Source: JAGQUL01 sp039811765 (GTDB lineage: Bacteria > Actinomycetota > Thermoleophilia > Gaiellales > SKUG01). Taken from it: a DNA stretch of 29,918 nt. Below the pieces are notes generated by a model, which was given only the letters and a program-made list of their open reading frames with translations, was not told where the DNA came from and ran no database searches. Below are positions 8,309 through 16,726 of the stretch, in pieces. The stretch covers positions 1 through 29,918 of the forward strand of contig JBDHZF010000016.1 of assembly GCA_039811765.1 (NCBI GenBank), given 5' to 3'. The first letter of the stretch is position 1, and each line of letters starts with the position of its first letter. The translations under genes were made by a program, and so were the position numbers.

Positions 8309-8339
8309 CGGGGCGGCGGCCACTTCGGTCGTCGCCCCG
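8309..8339 (+). terminator. Terminator hairpin after the LPFTG gene
   Basis: The 13-bp stem 8309-8321/8327-8339 has two G-T pairs and a 5-base loop (ACTTC). It lies between the surface-protein stop and the thymidylate kinase start. There is no strong U-run. Confidence 0.6.
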
Positions 8340-8385
8340 AATCGTGTTCGGCGGCGTGCGTTCGCCGCGCGATAGCATCCATCCA

Positions 8386-9051
8386 GTGAACAGTGGACTG
8401 CTCATCTCCTTCGAAGGCATCGACGGCTGCGGAAAGTCGACGCAGCTGACGCGCGTGGCCGAGCGGCTTCGAGCGATCGGCGTCGAACCGCTGCTCGTGC
8501 GCGAGCCGGGTGGCACCAAGCTCGGCGAACGCGTGCGCGAACTGCTCCTGGACCCGGCCACAGGCACGATCGCCCCATCCGCCGAAGCGCTCCTGTACGC
8601 CGCGTCGCGCGCGGAGCTGGTGGCGTCCACAATCGAGCCCGAACTGGCGGCCGGACGCGTCGTGCTCGTGGATCGCTACGTGGATTCGTCGCTCGCCTAT
8701 CAAGGCGCGGGACGGCAGCTGGGCGTGGACCGCGTGCTCGAAGCGAACTTGCTCGCCACGAACGGTCGCTTGCCGGATCTCACCATCTTCGTGGACGTGC
8801 CGCCGTCTGCGGCCGCCGCCCGACGCGGAGCCACCGGCGAAGCCGCCGATCGCTTGGAGCTGGAGGGCGAAGGCTTCTTCGCGCTCGTGCACGCGGGGTA
8901 TGAGCAGATAGCCGCCCGCTGGCCCGAGCGTATTCGCCGCGTCGACGGCACGGGAAGTGTGGAAACGGTGGAGCGTCGCGTCGACGCGATCGTCGCGCCC
9001 GCGCTCGCCTCGCTCGGCATCACACTCGATCCACTGGAGCAGCTGGCATGA
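8386..9051 (+). CDS. tmk: Thymidylate kinase (dTMP kinase)
   Basis: 221 residues, the usual length. It phosphorylates dTMP to dTDP with ATP in the cytoplasm. The P-loop FEGIDGCGKST is at residues 8-18. REPGGTKLGERVREL follows (substrate loop), then the DR(Y) motif LVDRYVDSSLAYQGAGR, and the LID-like region with DRLELEGEGFFALV. The GTG at 8386 gives the expected short N terminus before the P-loop. The stop overlaps the start of holB by four bases (ATGA), so the two are co-translated. Pairing of tmk with holB is common in bacteria and supports both calls. Confidence 0.96.
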   Translation: MNSGLLISFEGIDGCGKSTQLTRVAERLRAIGVEPLLVREPGGTKLGERVRELLLDPATGTIAPSAEALLYAASRAELVASTIEPELAAGRVVLVDRYVDSSLAYQGAGRQLGVDRVLEANLLATNGRLPDLTIFVDVPPSAAAARRGATGEAADRLELEGEGFFALVHAGYEQIAARWPERIRRVDGTGSVETVERRVDAIVAPALASLGITLDPLEQLA

Positions 9052-10283
9052 GCGAACTCGATCCCGCGCTCGTCGCCCAACCTCGCGCAGCGCGCACGAT
9101 CGATCGATTGCTCGACGAAGCTCGCGCGCACGCGCTGCTGCTCACGGGCGATCCGGGATCCGGTCCGCTCGCCGCCGCCGCGCGCATCGCGCAACGCGTG
9201 CTGTGCCCGAACGGCGGAGGCGACGATTGCGAGACCTGTGGTCGCGTCGCGCGCCGCGTGCACCCCGACTTGATGTGGATCACGCCGGAGGGCAGCACGC
9301 TTTCCAAGGCGCAAGTCGACGACGTGGTGGAGACGGTCACGCGGATGCCGTTCGAAGGCGTGGCGCAAGTCGTGGTGATCGAGCACGCCGACAGCCTCTC
9401 GATGGACAACGCGAGCGCCGGCAACGCGCTGCTCAAGTCGCTCGAGGAGCCCGAAGGACGCGTCGTGTACGCGCTCGTCGCGCGCAACACCGCGCGCATC
9501 CTCCCCACGATTCGTTCGCGCTGCGTGGAGGTCGTGTTCCCGCCCGTTCCGGATGCGCTGCTCGCCGACGCATTGCGCGCGGATGGCGTGGACGAGGGCG
9601 TGCTTGCGGCCGCCACCGGCTTCGACCTTGCAGCGCTTGCACGCATCGCTCGAGGCGATCTCGATCGCGGGCGCGAGCTCGCGGCCGGCGGCGCGGTGGC
9701 GCAGCGGCGCGGCGACATGCTTTCCGGCATGCACGCGCTCGCGAGTGGATCGACGCCGCCATCCCAGCTCGCGGATCGAATCCTCGCGCGCGGCACGAGC
9801 GCGGGCGATGCCGAGGCCGGCGTCGCGTCGCGCGAGTTCGACGAGTTCGAGCTGACGATGAGCGACCGCGAGAAGCGCTCGTTCAACGCGAAGTCCAACG
9901 AGGACGGCCGCGAGAAGCGCACGAAACGTCGCGCGCGTCGAGCGCGGATCGCGGAGCTGCAGTCGTGCCTCGAAGAGCTCGCCGGATGGTGGCGCGACGT
10001 GCTCGCGATCAGCGTTGGCGGCGAGGACGCCGTGGTGAACGTGGACCGCATCGACCAGCTTCGTCCGGCCGCCACCGGTGCGGCCGGGCCGCGCGCGGTC
10101 GCGGCGCTCGACGCGATCGACGAGGTCGCGCTTCGCCTGCGCGTCAACAACGCGGACGAGCTCGTCTCCGTCGGGGCGTTGACCGCCGAACTGGCCGCGC
10201 TGGCCGCTGGCCGAATCCGCGCGCGCAGAACTCTGGGCGCGCCCGCGCGCACGCCGCAGGGCTACGATCTCGCGCTGGGGTAG
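9048..10283 (+). CDS. holB: DNA polymerase III subunit delta'
   Basis: 411 residues. Delta' is part of the clamp-loader complex that places the sliding clamp on DNA. The AAA+ fold shows a degenerate Walker A (TGDPGSGPLAA, lacking the Lys, as is usual for delta'). A Cys cluster C..C-E-T-C-G (about 59-68) is of the clamp-loader zinc-module type. HPDLMWITPEGSTLSKAQVDDV, then VVVIEHADSL, ALLKSLEEPEG and the SRC motif in TIRSRC follow. The region after about residue 265 is charged, with a Lys/Arg-rich segment (EKRSFNAKSNEDGREKRTKR), then an all-helical C-terminal domain. The ATG overlaps the tmk stop. A hairpin at 10366-10387 may end this unit. Confidence 0.92.
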   Translation: MSELDPALVAQPRAARTIDRLLDEARAHALLLTGDPGSGPLAAAARIAQRVLCPNGGGDDCETCGRVARRVHPDLMWITPEGSTLSKAQVDDVVETVTRMPFEGVAQVVVIEHADSLSMDNASAGNALLKSLEEPEGRVVYALVARNTARILPTIRSRCVEVVFPPVPDALLADALRADGVDEGVLAAATGFDLAALARIARGDLDRGRELAAGGAVAQRRGDMLSGMHALASGSTPPSQLADRILARGTSAGDAEAGVASREFDEFELTMSDREKRSFNAKSNEDGREKRTKRRARRARIAELQSCLEELAGWWRDVLAISVGGEDAVVNVDRIDQLRPAATGAAGPRAVAALDAIDEVALRLRVNNADELVSVGALTAELAALAAGRIRARRTLGAPARTPQGYDLALG

Positions 10284-10365
10284 CGGTCGCTTACATCGTC
10301 CTCACACGATCTTGCCGAAACCCTTGGTGGATGCGTCGGGCGGCCCGTCCGATCCTTCAGCTGTC

Positions 10366-10387
10366 GACGGTCGTGGGGACGGCCGTC
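10366..10387 (+). other. Hairpin between holB and the sigma factor gene
   Basis: A 9-bp stem (10366-10374/10379-10387) with one G-T pair and a GGGG loop, ending 12 bases before the sigma-factor ribosome site. It may be a holB terminator or a leader hairpin of the sigma gene. Confidence 0.35.
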
Positions 10388-10412
10388 AAGTGGGCGCTTG
10401 GAGGGGGACACC

Positions 10413-11084
10413 ATGTTGGACGATTTCTTCGTCGGGGAGGGCGACGCGCGCGAGCAGGCACCGTTGCTTGCAGGCAGTCGGGGGGCTGTCGACGAGCGCG
10501 TGGAGGTGATCGACGGCGACGCTGCCGACAGCGGCGTCGCCGTCGACTACTCCGATCCGGAGCGCGCGATCGAGACGCTGCACGGCGAGTACGCCAGCCG
10601 CTTGTTCGCGTACGCGCTGTCGATGCTGCGCAATCGCGAGGACGCGGAGGACGCGGTGCAGACCACGTTCATGAACGCGTACAACTCGCTCGTGGACTGC
10701 CGCGTTCCGCGCCAGCAGGCGTCATGGCTTTTCCGCATCGCGCGGAACGTGTGCCTGAACCGAATCCGCACGTACACGCGCAAGCCGGCCGGTTCACTGG
10801 AAGGCATCGACGTCGCGTCCAGCCGCGGCGTGGAGGACCAGCTCGACCAGCACCTGCACGCGGTCGCGCTGCGCACCGCGCTCGAGCGCTTGCCCGAGCA
10901 GCAGCGCAAGGCGATCGTCCTGCGCGAGCTCAAGGGCGCGTCGTACGCGGAGATCGCCGACGCGCTCGACACCACGCAGGGCGCCGTGGAGAGCCTGATC
11001 TTCCGAGCGCGCCGTCAGCTCGCGTCGAGCATCCGCACGCTGCCGCCCGGCATGGACGCGGGCCTGGCGCGAACCGCCGCCTGA
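10413..11084 (+). CDS. ECF-type RNA polymerase sigma factor
   Basis: 223 residues. An extracytoplasmic-function sigma factor with region 2 at about 52-115 (YASRLFAYALSMLRNREDAEDAVQ..., then SWLFRIARNVCLNRIR). The C-terminal region 4 helix-turn-helix is LERLPEQQRKAIVLRELKG, then SYAEIADALDTTQGAVESLIFRARRQL. The first 45 residues are acidic and not conserved. No anti-sigma factor lies next to it: the downstream gene is a convergent ion channel. How it is controlled and what it transcribes are therefore not visible. The ATG at 10413 has a very strong GGAGGGGG ribosome site five bases upstream; a TTG at 10398 is in frame but would bury that site inside the gene. Confidence 0.93.
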   Translation: MLDDFFVGEGDAREQAPLLAGSRGAVDERVEVIDGDAADSGVAVDYSDPERAIETLHGEYASRLFAYALSMLRNREDAEDAVQTTFMNAYNSLVDCRVPRQQASWLFRIARNVCLNRIRTYTRKPAGSLEGIDVASSRGVEDQLDQHLHAVALRTALERLPEQQRKAIVLRELKGASYAEIADALDTTQGAVESLIFRARRQLASSIRTLPPGMDAGLARTAA

Positions 11085-11114
11085 CATGCGGCGACTGGCA
11101 TCCAGCTGACACAC

Positions 11115-11156
11115 CGGCAGCGCCGGCGGCGAGGACCGCCGTCGTCGGCGCTGCCG
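11115..11156. terminator. Bidirectional terminator between sigma factor and ion channel genes
   Basis: A perfect 11-bp inverted repeat (11115-11125 and 11146-11156), with further GC pairing inside the 20-base loop. It sits in the 91-base gap between two convergent genes, where one hairpin can serve both directions. Confidence 0.7.
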
Positions 11157-11175
11157 ACTCGTTCGGGCGCTCGAA

Positions 11176-13185
11176 TCACGCCACGACGATGATCTGCGCT
11201 CCGGCCGCGTCGAACGACTGGGCTCGTGCCGGGTTCACGTGCACGGCCGGTTCGCTGGCGCCGTCGCTCGCGGCGAGCACGCCGATCGGCGATTCGCCGC
11301 GCCGCGCGGCGCCGACCACGAGATCGCTCCAGCGCACGCGGCCCTCGCGGATCGAGTCCTCGTCCACATAGCGATCGAGCGGGCGAACGGTGATCTCCAC
11401 GCCGGTGCCGTCGAGCAGCTCGGCGAACACCGCCTCCAGTTCGCCGTTCTCAGACACCTGCGACAGCAGCAGGCTCGTGAGCCGCTCGCTCACAACGAAG
11501 TCGTCCGGATTGGCCACGCGTCCCAGCTCCACCGAGCGCGGCTCCAGCAGTTCCGCCACCACCGAGGTGCGTGCGTTCCGGTGCGACGAGTCGAGAATGC
11601 GTCGCGCGTGCACGAGTCCGAGCAGCGTGCGCGCGTCCGCCTCCGCCGGCTCGAGGCTGCGATAACCCACGAGCACGATCCGCTCGAATTCGCGCGAGTC
11701 GAGCACCTCGCGCATCGGCTCCAGGCGCGAGGTGTCCGCATGCGAGAGCGTGACGCGCAGGTTGTCGGCAGCGGGCAGGTCCGCCTCCGTCACCGTCGCG
11801 AGCTCCGGGTCCACCACCACGTCCACGGTCGACCCGGCGGAGACCGAGCGCGCCAGGTGCGCGAGCATGCGCGGGGTGAGTTCGTTCCAGCCGACCATCA
11901 GCAGGTGGTCGGGTTCGAGCGGCGGCGCGGGCGCGGCCTCGCGCTCGGCGGCCGGCTCGTGCGCGGGAGCGTCCAGCAGCACGAGCGTGTCGTCGTCCTC
12001 GCTGATCGCGATCACCTGGTCGCCTGCGGCGAGCACCTCGTCGCCATCCGGGTTGAGCTCGATTCGCCCGTCCGCATGACGCACGCCGATCGGCGCGCTT
12101 CCGTCGTACGACTGCAGCACCTGGAACCACGTGCGACCGGCGAGCCGCCGATCGTCGTGGAAGTAGAGCTCGTCGCCGTCGAAGTCGAGCAGCTCCTGAT
12201 ACACCGCCCCGAGCCCCGCTTGGCGGCAGATCTGCGCGGTGATGCGAGCGATCAGGTCGCTGGAGACCACGGTGCGCACCTGCCCGCCCGTGGCCTCGCG
12301 CATCGCCACGGCATTCTCGGCGTCCACGAACTCCGCGAGCACGTGCATGCCGGCGAGCTCGCGGTCGAAGCTCATCAGCCCGAGCAGCACCTTGGTGGTC
12401 TGCGCGTCCGGCGCGTCGCTGGCGGGGTCGCTCAACACGATCGTGCTGCGGGCGGCGCCGGGGGCCACGATCGCGAGGTCGGCCGGATCCGCGGGGTTGC
12501 CGGTGCGGCACACCACGCGCGTGCCGCGTCGCCACCGCGAGCGGGCGTGCCGGCGCGCGTTGATCTCGTCTTCCATGTCCACGCGGTCGCGATCGGCGAG
12601 CACCACGATGCTCGCGTGGCGGCGGTTCTCGTTCGCCACTTCGAGCTCGGCGATGATCGTGTGCAGCTTCTCGCTCCAGCCGAGCACGAGCGTGTGCTCG
12701 GTCTCGGGCACCACGCCGCGGCCCTTGCGCAGTCCCTCGATCGCGCGGTCGATCACGCTGGCGATGAGGCCGATCAGGGTGGAGAAGATGAAGATGCCGA
12801 CGATCGTGATCAGCAGCGACGCGCTGCGATACCACCAGCCGTCGTCGCCGGTCACGGTGCCCGGATCGAGCGTGCGCATGAGCGCCTGCCACGAGTTCTC
12901 GAGCAGCGTGTTCGAGCCGTGCGTCTCGTCACCGGTGTGGGCGATCGCCGCGTGCAGCAGCAGCCCGGTCACCACCACGAAGACGGCGGTGACCAGTCCC
13001 AGCCAGATGATCAGCGCGCCGGAGCCGCGCGAGAGCGTGAGATCGAATCGGTAGCGCAGGCGGGCGCGCCAGCCCACGCGCTGGTGCATCGTGCGGGAGG
13101 ACGAGGCATGGTTCGAGGCGCCAACGCGGGATTTGCTGGAGGCGCGCACGTGAGCGCGAGCGGCATTGGTGGTTCGTTGCGACAC
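11176..13185 (-). CDS. CASTOR/POLLUX-related putative ion channel with RCK/TrkA-N domains
   Basis: 669 residues. Basic N terminus, one membrane helix at about 57-80, a pore-loop-like segment at about 95-112 (NSWQALMRTLDPGT), and a second helix at about 122-144 (LLITIVGIFIFSTLIGLIASV). Two TrkA-N/RCK-like nucleotide-binding domains follow in the cytoplasm, starting HTLVLGWSEKLHTIIAEL (about 164) and HLLMVGWNELTPRMLAHL (about 420). This layout matches the CASTOR/POLLUX/SYM8 family, first known as plant nuclear ion channels of symbiosis signalling and also present in bacteria, where substrates are poorly known. The start is a GTG with AAGGA six bases upstream, 13 bases after the dehydrogenase stop, so the two minus-strand genes likely form an operon. 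Confidence 0.85.
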   Translation of the reverse strand: MSQRTTNAARAHVRASSKSRVGASNHASSSRTMHQRVGWRARLRYRFDLTLSRGSGALIIWLGLVTAVFVVVTGLLLHAAIAHTGDETHGSNTLLENSWQALMRTLDPGTVTGDDGWWYRSASLLITIVGIFIFSTLIGLIASVIDRAIEGLRKGRGVVPETEHTLVLGWSEKLHTIIAELEVANENRRHASIVVLADRDRVDMEDEINARRHARSRWRRGTRVVCRTGNPADPADLAIVAPGAARSTIVLSDPASDAPDAQTTKVLLGLMSFDRELAGMHVLAEFVDAENAVAMREATGGQVRTVVSSDLIARITAQICRQAGLGAVYQELLDFDGDELYFHDDRRLAGRTWFQVLQSYDGSAPIGVRHADGRIELNPDGDEVLAAGDQVIAISEDDDTLVLLDAPAHEPAAEREAAPAPPLEPDHLLMVGWNELTPRMLAHLARSVSAGSTVDVVVDPELATVTEADLPAADNLRVTLSHADTSRLEPMREVLDSREFERIVLVGYRSLEPAEADARTLLGLVHARRILDSSHRNARTSVVAELLEPRSVELGRVANPDDFVVSERLTSLLLSQVSENGELEAVFAELLDGTGVEITVRPLDRYVDEDSIREGRVRWSDLVVGAARRGESPIGVLAASDGASEPAVHVNPARAQSFDAAGAQIIVVA

Positions 13186-13198
13186 TGGTGTTCCTTGC

Positions 13199-13903
13199 TC
13201 AGGCGGTTTGCGCGGTGGGGCGCACGGTGACGGTGGTGACGGTGGCGCGCGGCGGGCGCGTGATCGCGTACAGCGCGGCGTCGGCGATGTCCTGCGGCTG
13301 GAGCACCCAGTCCGGGGTGCCGTCGTCGAAGAATGGCGTGTCGACCATGCCGGGTTCGATGCTGGTCACGCGTACGCCATGTTCGGTCACCTCCTGGCGC
13401 AGTGCCTCGGCCATCGCGGTGGTCGCATGCTTGGTGGTCGAGTAGAGCGATCCGGGCAGCACGCGGCGGCCGGCCACGGAGCTGGTGACGAGCACGTGGC
13501 CGCGGGTCTCGAGCAGGGTCGGCAGGGCGGCGCGGATCGAGATCGCGGCGCCGTACACATTGGTGAGCACCATGTCGTGCCAGTGCTCGGGTGTGGAATT
13601 GAGCCACCCGCGTGGGGCGCCGAACCCGGCGTTCACGACGAGCACGTCGAGCGTGCCAAACGCGTCGATTGCTGCCTCGACGGCGTCCTGGCAGGACTGC
13701 CAGTCGGTCACGTCCAGGCGTGCGGCGCGCGCGATGTCTGGCCCGCCGAGATCCGCGGCGATCGCCTCGAGCTTTTCGAGCCGGCGCGCGCCGAGCACGA
13801 CGCGCATGCCCGCCGCTGCGTACTCGCGAGCGATCGCCTCGCCGATCCCGCTGCTGGCTCCGGTGATGAGCGCCACGCGCCCCGATACGTTCTCGTGCTG
13901 CAT
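13199..13903 (-). CDS. Short-chain dehydrogenase/reductase (SDR)
   Basis: 234 residues. A classical SDR using NAD(P)H: ALITGASSGIGEAIA (cofactor loop), LVVNAGFG (the NAG motif), VTSSVAGRR with the catalytic Ser, YSTTKHA (YxxxK), and SIEPGMVDTPFF. The substrate is unknown. The C terminus is short and ends ATVTTVTVRPTAQTA. The start is chosen at the ATG at 13903, just before the Rossmann strand; an ATG at 13915 is also in frame. No Shine-Dalgarno is seen at 13903. A TANNNT box (TATGGT, complement of 13911-13916) lies seven bases upstream, so the mRNA may be leaderless; that is inference. It is immediately upstream of the ion channel gene. Confidence 0.88.
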   Translation of the reverse strand: MQHENVSGRVALITGASSGIGEAIAREYAAAGMRVVLGARRLEKLEAIAADLGGPDIARAARLDVTDWQSCQDAVEAAIDAFGTLDVLVVNAGFGAPRGWLNSTPEHWHDMVLTNVYGAAISIRAALPTLLETRGHVLVTSSVAGRRVLPGSLYSTTKHATTAMAEALRQEVTEHGVRVTSIEPGMVDTPFFDDGTPDWVLQPQDIADAALYAITRPPRATVTTVTVRPTAQTA

Positions 13904-14005
13904 GGCGCGCACCATAGCGCGCACGCGCCCCCGCCGGCCCTCCCGCCCCGCTCTCGCGCCGCCCGCCCCGCTTGCGCGCCCATTCACGCGCCCCACACGG
14001 AGGAG

Positions 14006-14046
14006 TGGTGGGACTGAGTGGGAAAAACACCCACTCAGTCCCACCA
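14006..14046. other. Perfect 17-bp hairpin in a divergent intergenic region
   Basis: The arms 14006-14022 and 14030-14046 are perfectly complementary over 17 bp, with the loop AAAAACA. It lies 102 bases before the dehydrogenase (-) start and 134 bases before the malic enzyme (+) start. No gene ends here. Confidence 0.65.
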
Positions 14047-14180
14047 GTCCCCGTCAGGGCGTGCGGGGCGGCGGGCGCGTCCGAGGCGGCGGCGGGTGTG
14101 TGCGGGGCGGCGGAGCCGGCGTGTCGCTACTTGCGCGCCTCGCCCACGCACGCGCCGTCGCGAACAGGCAATATGCACGC

Positions 14181-15647
14181 ATGGCACATACCAGCCCGTC
14201 CTACACCTTCACCATCCGCGTGCGGCTCGATCGCGAACCCGGCACGTTCGCGCGCGTGGCCGCTGCGATCGCGTCCGTCGGCGGCGACCTCGGCGCGGTG
14301 GACATCGCGCGCACGTCGCGCCACCACCTGTGGCGCGACGTGACCGTGCTCGCCGCGGATCGCCGGCAGGCCCAGTCGATCGTGGACGCGATCGCCGACG
14401 CCGAGGGCGTGGAGGTGGAGCGCGTCAGCGACCGCACGTTCCTCATGCATCTGGGCGGCAAGCTCGCCGTGCAGCCGAAGGTGCCGCTCAAGACCCGCGA
14501 CGACCTGTCCATGGCCTACACCCCCGGCGTGGGACGCGTGTGCCAAGCGATTCACGACACGCCCGAGAGCGTGTGGGCGCTCACCGTGAAGCGCAACACC
14601 GTGGCCGTGGTGAGCGACGGCAGCGCGGTGCTCGGCATGGGCGACATCGGCCCGTACGCGGCGATGCCCGTGATGGAAGGAAAGGCGCTGCTGTTCAAGC
14701 GCTTCGCGGACGTCGACTCGTGGCCGATCTGCCTCGACACGCAGGACGTGGACGAGATCGTGAGCACCGTGAAGGCGATCGCCCCCGGCTTCGGCGGCAT
14801 CAACCTCGAGGACATCAGCGCGCCGCGCTGTTTCGAGGTGGAGCGTCGACTGCGCGCCGAACTCGACATCCCCGTGTTTCACGACGACCAGCACGGCACC
14901 GCGGTTGTGGTGCTCGCCGCGCTCATCGGCACGGCCCGCCTGCTGCGCCGCGACATCGCCGACCTGCGCGCCGCGATCCTCGGCGCGGGCGCCGCGGGCA
15001 CCGCCGTCGCCCGAATTCTCGTGGCGGCGGGCGTGAGCGACATCGTCGGCGTGGACCGCAAGGGCACGATCCACGCCGCACGCGAGGACGCGTCCCACGA
15101 ACCGTTCTCGTGGTGGGTGGACGCCACCAACCCGCGCAACGTCGTCGGGGGGATCGACGAGGCGCTCGCCGACGCGCACGTGTTCATCGGCGTGAGCGGC
15201 CCGAACCTCGTCAGCCCCGAGCAGATCGCCACGATGGCGCCCGACGCCGCGGTGTTCGCGATGGCGAACCCGACGCCCGAGATCGAGCCGGAGCTCGTCC
15301 CCGCGAACGTGCGCGTGGTGGCCACGGGGCGCAGCGACTACCCCAACCAGATCAACAACGTGCTCTGCTTCCCGGGCATCTTCCGCGGCGCGCTCGACGT
15401 GCACGCGCGCGAGATCAACGAGGCGATGAAGGTTGCCGCAGCGCACGCGATCGCGGGCGTGATCCCGTCCGAGCAGCTCAACGAGGAGTACGTGATCCCG
15501 AGCGTGTTCAACGAGGACGTGGCGGTTGCAGTTGCCGCCGCGGTGGCGCAGACCGCTCGCGACACCGGCGTGGCGCGGCGCATGCCGGAGGGCACCACGC
15601 CGCTGCGCGTGCCAACCGGGGCCGCTGCGGGTACGGGCACCGCATGA
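14181..15647 (+). CDS. Malic enzyme with N-terminal ACT domain
   Basis: 488 residues. It oxidatively decarboxylates malate to pyruvate and CO2 with NAD(P). An N-terminal ACT domain (about 8-85, FTIRVRLDREPGTFARVA..., a small-molecule-sensing fold) precedes the malic domain: MAYTPGVGRVC, then SDGSAVLGMGDIGPYAAMPV, then EGKALLFKRFADVD with the conserved Lys. NLEDISAPRCFEVE and FHDDQHGTA (metal ligands) follow. The Rossmann motif AILGAGAAGTAVARIL, VFAMANPTPEIEP and the C-terminal YPNQINNVLCFPGIFRG complete the family pattern. NAD versus NADP preference cannot be read reliably. The ATG at 14181 precedes the ACT domain; the frame is open far upstream, but that part is antisense to the dehydrogenase. 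No clear Shine-Dalgarno. The stop overlaps the next gene by four bases. Confidence 0.94.
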   Translation: MAHTSPSYTFTIRVRLDREPGTFARVAAAIASVGGDLGAVDIARTSRHHLWRDVTVLAADRRQAQSIVDAIADAEGVEVERVSDRTFLMHLGGKLAVQPKVPLKTRDDLSMAYTPGVGRVCQAIHDTPESVWALTVKRNTVAVVSDGSAVLGMGDIGPYAAMPVMEGKALLFKRFADVDSWPICLDTQDVDEIVSTVKAIAPGFGGINLEDISAPRCFEVERRLRAELDIPVFHDDQHGTAVVVLAALIGTARLLRRDIADLRAAILGAGAAGTAVARILVAAGVSDIVGVDRKGTIHAAREDASHEPFSWWVDATNPRNVVGGIDEALADAHVFIGVSGPNLVSPEQIATMAPDAAVFAMANPTPEIEPELVPANVRVVATGRSDYPNQINNVLCFPGIFRGALDVHAREINEAMKVAAAHAIAGVIPSEQLNEEYVIPSVFNEDVAVAVAAAVAQTARDTGVARRMPEGTTPLRVPTGAAAGTGTA

Positions 15648-16114
15648 ACCATCGCGCCGCTCGCACGCTCGTCTCCATCCTGCTCGTTCTCGTCGTCGCG
15701 CTTGCCAGCGCGGCGTGCGGCGGGCCATCGAAGGACGACTACCTCGCTGGGCTCAAGCGCGTGAAATCGCAGCTCGACGAGGCGAACGACGCGTCGCAAC
15801 AAGCCGCCAGCGAGACGGACGCGGCGAAGCGCACTGCGCTGCTGCAGGACGCGCAAGCGTCGATCGAGAAGGCGGCGAAGACCGCGGACGCGCTCGACCC
15901 GCCGGACGACGTGAAAAAAGCGCATGGGCAGCTCGCTGCAGCGCTGCACGACTACGCGAAGGTGTTCGGCGAGCTCGCCACGGTGAAGGACGACGATCCG
16001 GATCGCGCCGATCTATACGCGCGCGCCGGCGACATCGTGGATCGACTCGACAAGGCGAACCGCGCGCTCGAGAAGGCCGGGTATACGGTGGAGCGCGACA
16101 AGAGCTCCAAGTAG
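15644..16114 (+). CDS. Putative small lipoprotein, helical
   Basis: 156 residues. A lipoprotein signal peptide: RAARTLVSILLVLVVALASA followed by a lipobox ending S-A-A-C at residue 24. The mature protein is highly charged and predicted helical throughout (LKRVKSQLDEANDASQQAASETDAAKR, about three helices), like a small three-helix bundle. It has no enzyme motif. It would be anchored to the outer face of the cytoplasmic membrane. The ATG overlaps the malic enzyme stop (ATGA), so the two are co-translated, but no functional link is evident. I do not recognise the family. Confidence 0.8.
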   Translation: MNHRAARTLVSILLVLVVALASAACGGPSKDDYLAGLKRVKSQLDEANDASQQAASETDAAKRTALLQDAQASIEKAAKTADALDPPDDVKKAHGQLAAALHDYAKVFGELATVKDDDPDRADLYARAGDIVDRLDKANRALEKAGYTVERDKSSK

Positions 16115-16144
16115 CGACGCGCGTGATCCGACGAGGTGGCTACG

Positions 16145-16726
16145 ATGCCACCGATGCGTTGGGCCGCGATCGACTTCGAAACCGCCACCTACAGCCGCGC
16201 GAGCGCGTGCGCCGTGGGCGTGGTGGTCGTGGAGGACGGACGCGAACTGCACCGGCAGGCATGGCTGATCCGCCCGCCCGGAAACGAGTATCAGTCGGGG
16301 AACGTCGCGATCCACGGGATCCGTCCGGCGGACACGGTCGACGCGCCGGATTTTCCGGTGGTGTGGGCCGAGGTGGAGCAGCTGCTGGGCGATCGCGTGC
16401 TGGCGGCCCACAACGCGAGCTTCGACGTTGGCGTCATTCGACGCTGCTGCGAGCACTACGGCCTGCAACCGCTGGATTCGCAGTACGTGTGCACGGTGAC
16501 ATTGGCACGGCGAGCGTGGCCGGATCTCGCCAACCACAAGCTGCCGATGGTCGCCGAGCACGTGGGCAGCGAGCTCGATCACCACGACGCGCTCAGCGAC
16601 GCGGCCGCATGCTCGCAGATCGTTCGCGCGTGCATCGAGCATGCGGGCGCCGCGGGCGTGACTGATCTCGTCGCGCGTCACGGCTTGCGCGAGCAACGCG
16701 TGGCGCCCGTCGCCGCCCGCGCATGA
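16145..16726 (+). CDS. DEDDh 3'-5' exonuclease (DNA polymerase III epsilon-like)
   Basis: 193 residues, a single exonuclease domain. All DEDDh positions are visible: D10 and E12 in AAIDFETA, D94 in AAHNASFDVGVI, and H147/D152 in DHHDALSDAA. Such stand-alone domains trim 3' ends of DNA or RNA in the cytoplasm. It lacks the helicase or polymerase fusions of DinG or PolC. The ATG at 16145 has GAGGTGG about six bases upstream; a second ATG at 16154 is also possible. The stop overlaps the rhomboid gene by four bases. Whether it is the replicative proofreading subunit or a repair nuclease cannot be told. Confidence 0.9.
   Translation: MPPMRWAAIDFETATYSRASACAVGVVVVEDGRELHRQAWLIRPPGNEYQSGNVAIHGIRPADTVDAPDFPVVWAEVEQLLGDRVLAAHNASFDVGVIRRCCEHYGLQPLDSQYVCTVTLARRAWPDLANHKLPMVAEHVGSELDHHDALSDAAACSQIVRACIEHAGAAGVTDLVARHGLREQRVAPVAARA

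Noticed and set aside
8957..11371. 804-residue plus-strand frame over holB and the sigma factor
   Set aside because: Arg/Ala-rich out-of-frame shadow; holB and the sigma factor occupy the true frames with recognisable motifs.
11239..13230. 663-residue plus-strand frame opposite the ion channel
   Set aside because: Composition is His/Arg/Gln-rich noise typical of the complement of a high-GC gene; the minus-strand channel has clear domains.
14127..15728. 533-residue minus-strand frame opposite the malic enzyme
   Set aside because: Shadow composition; the malic enzyme on the plus strand has all family motifs.
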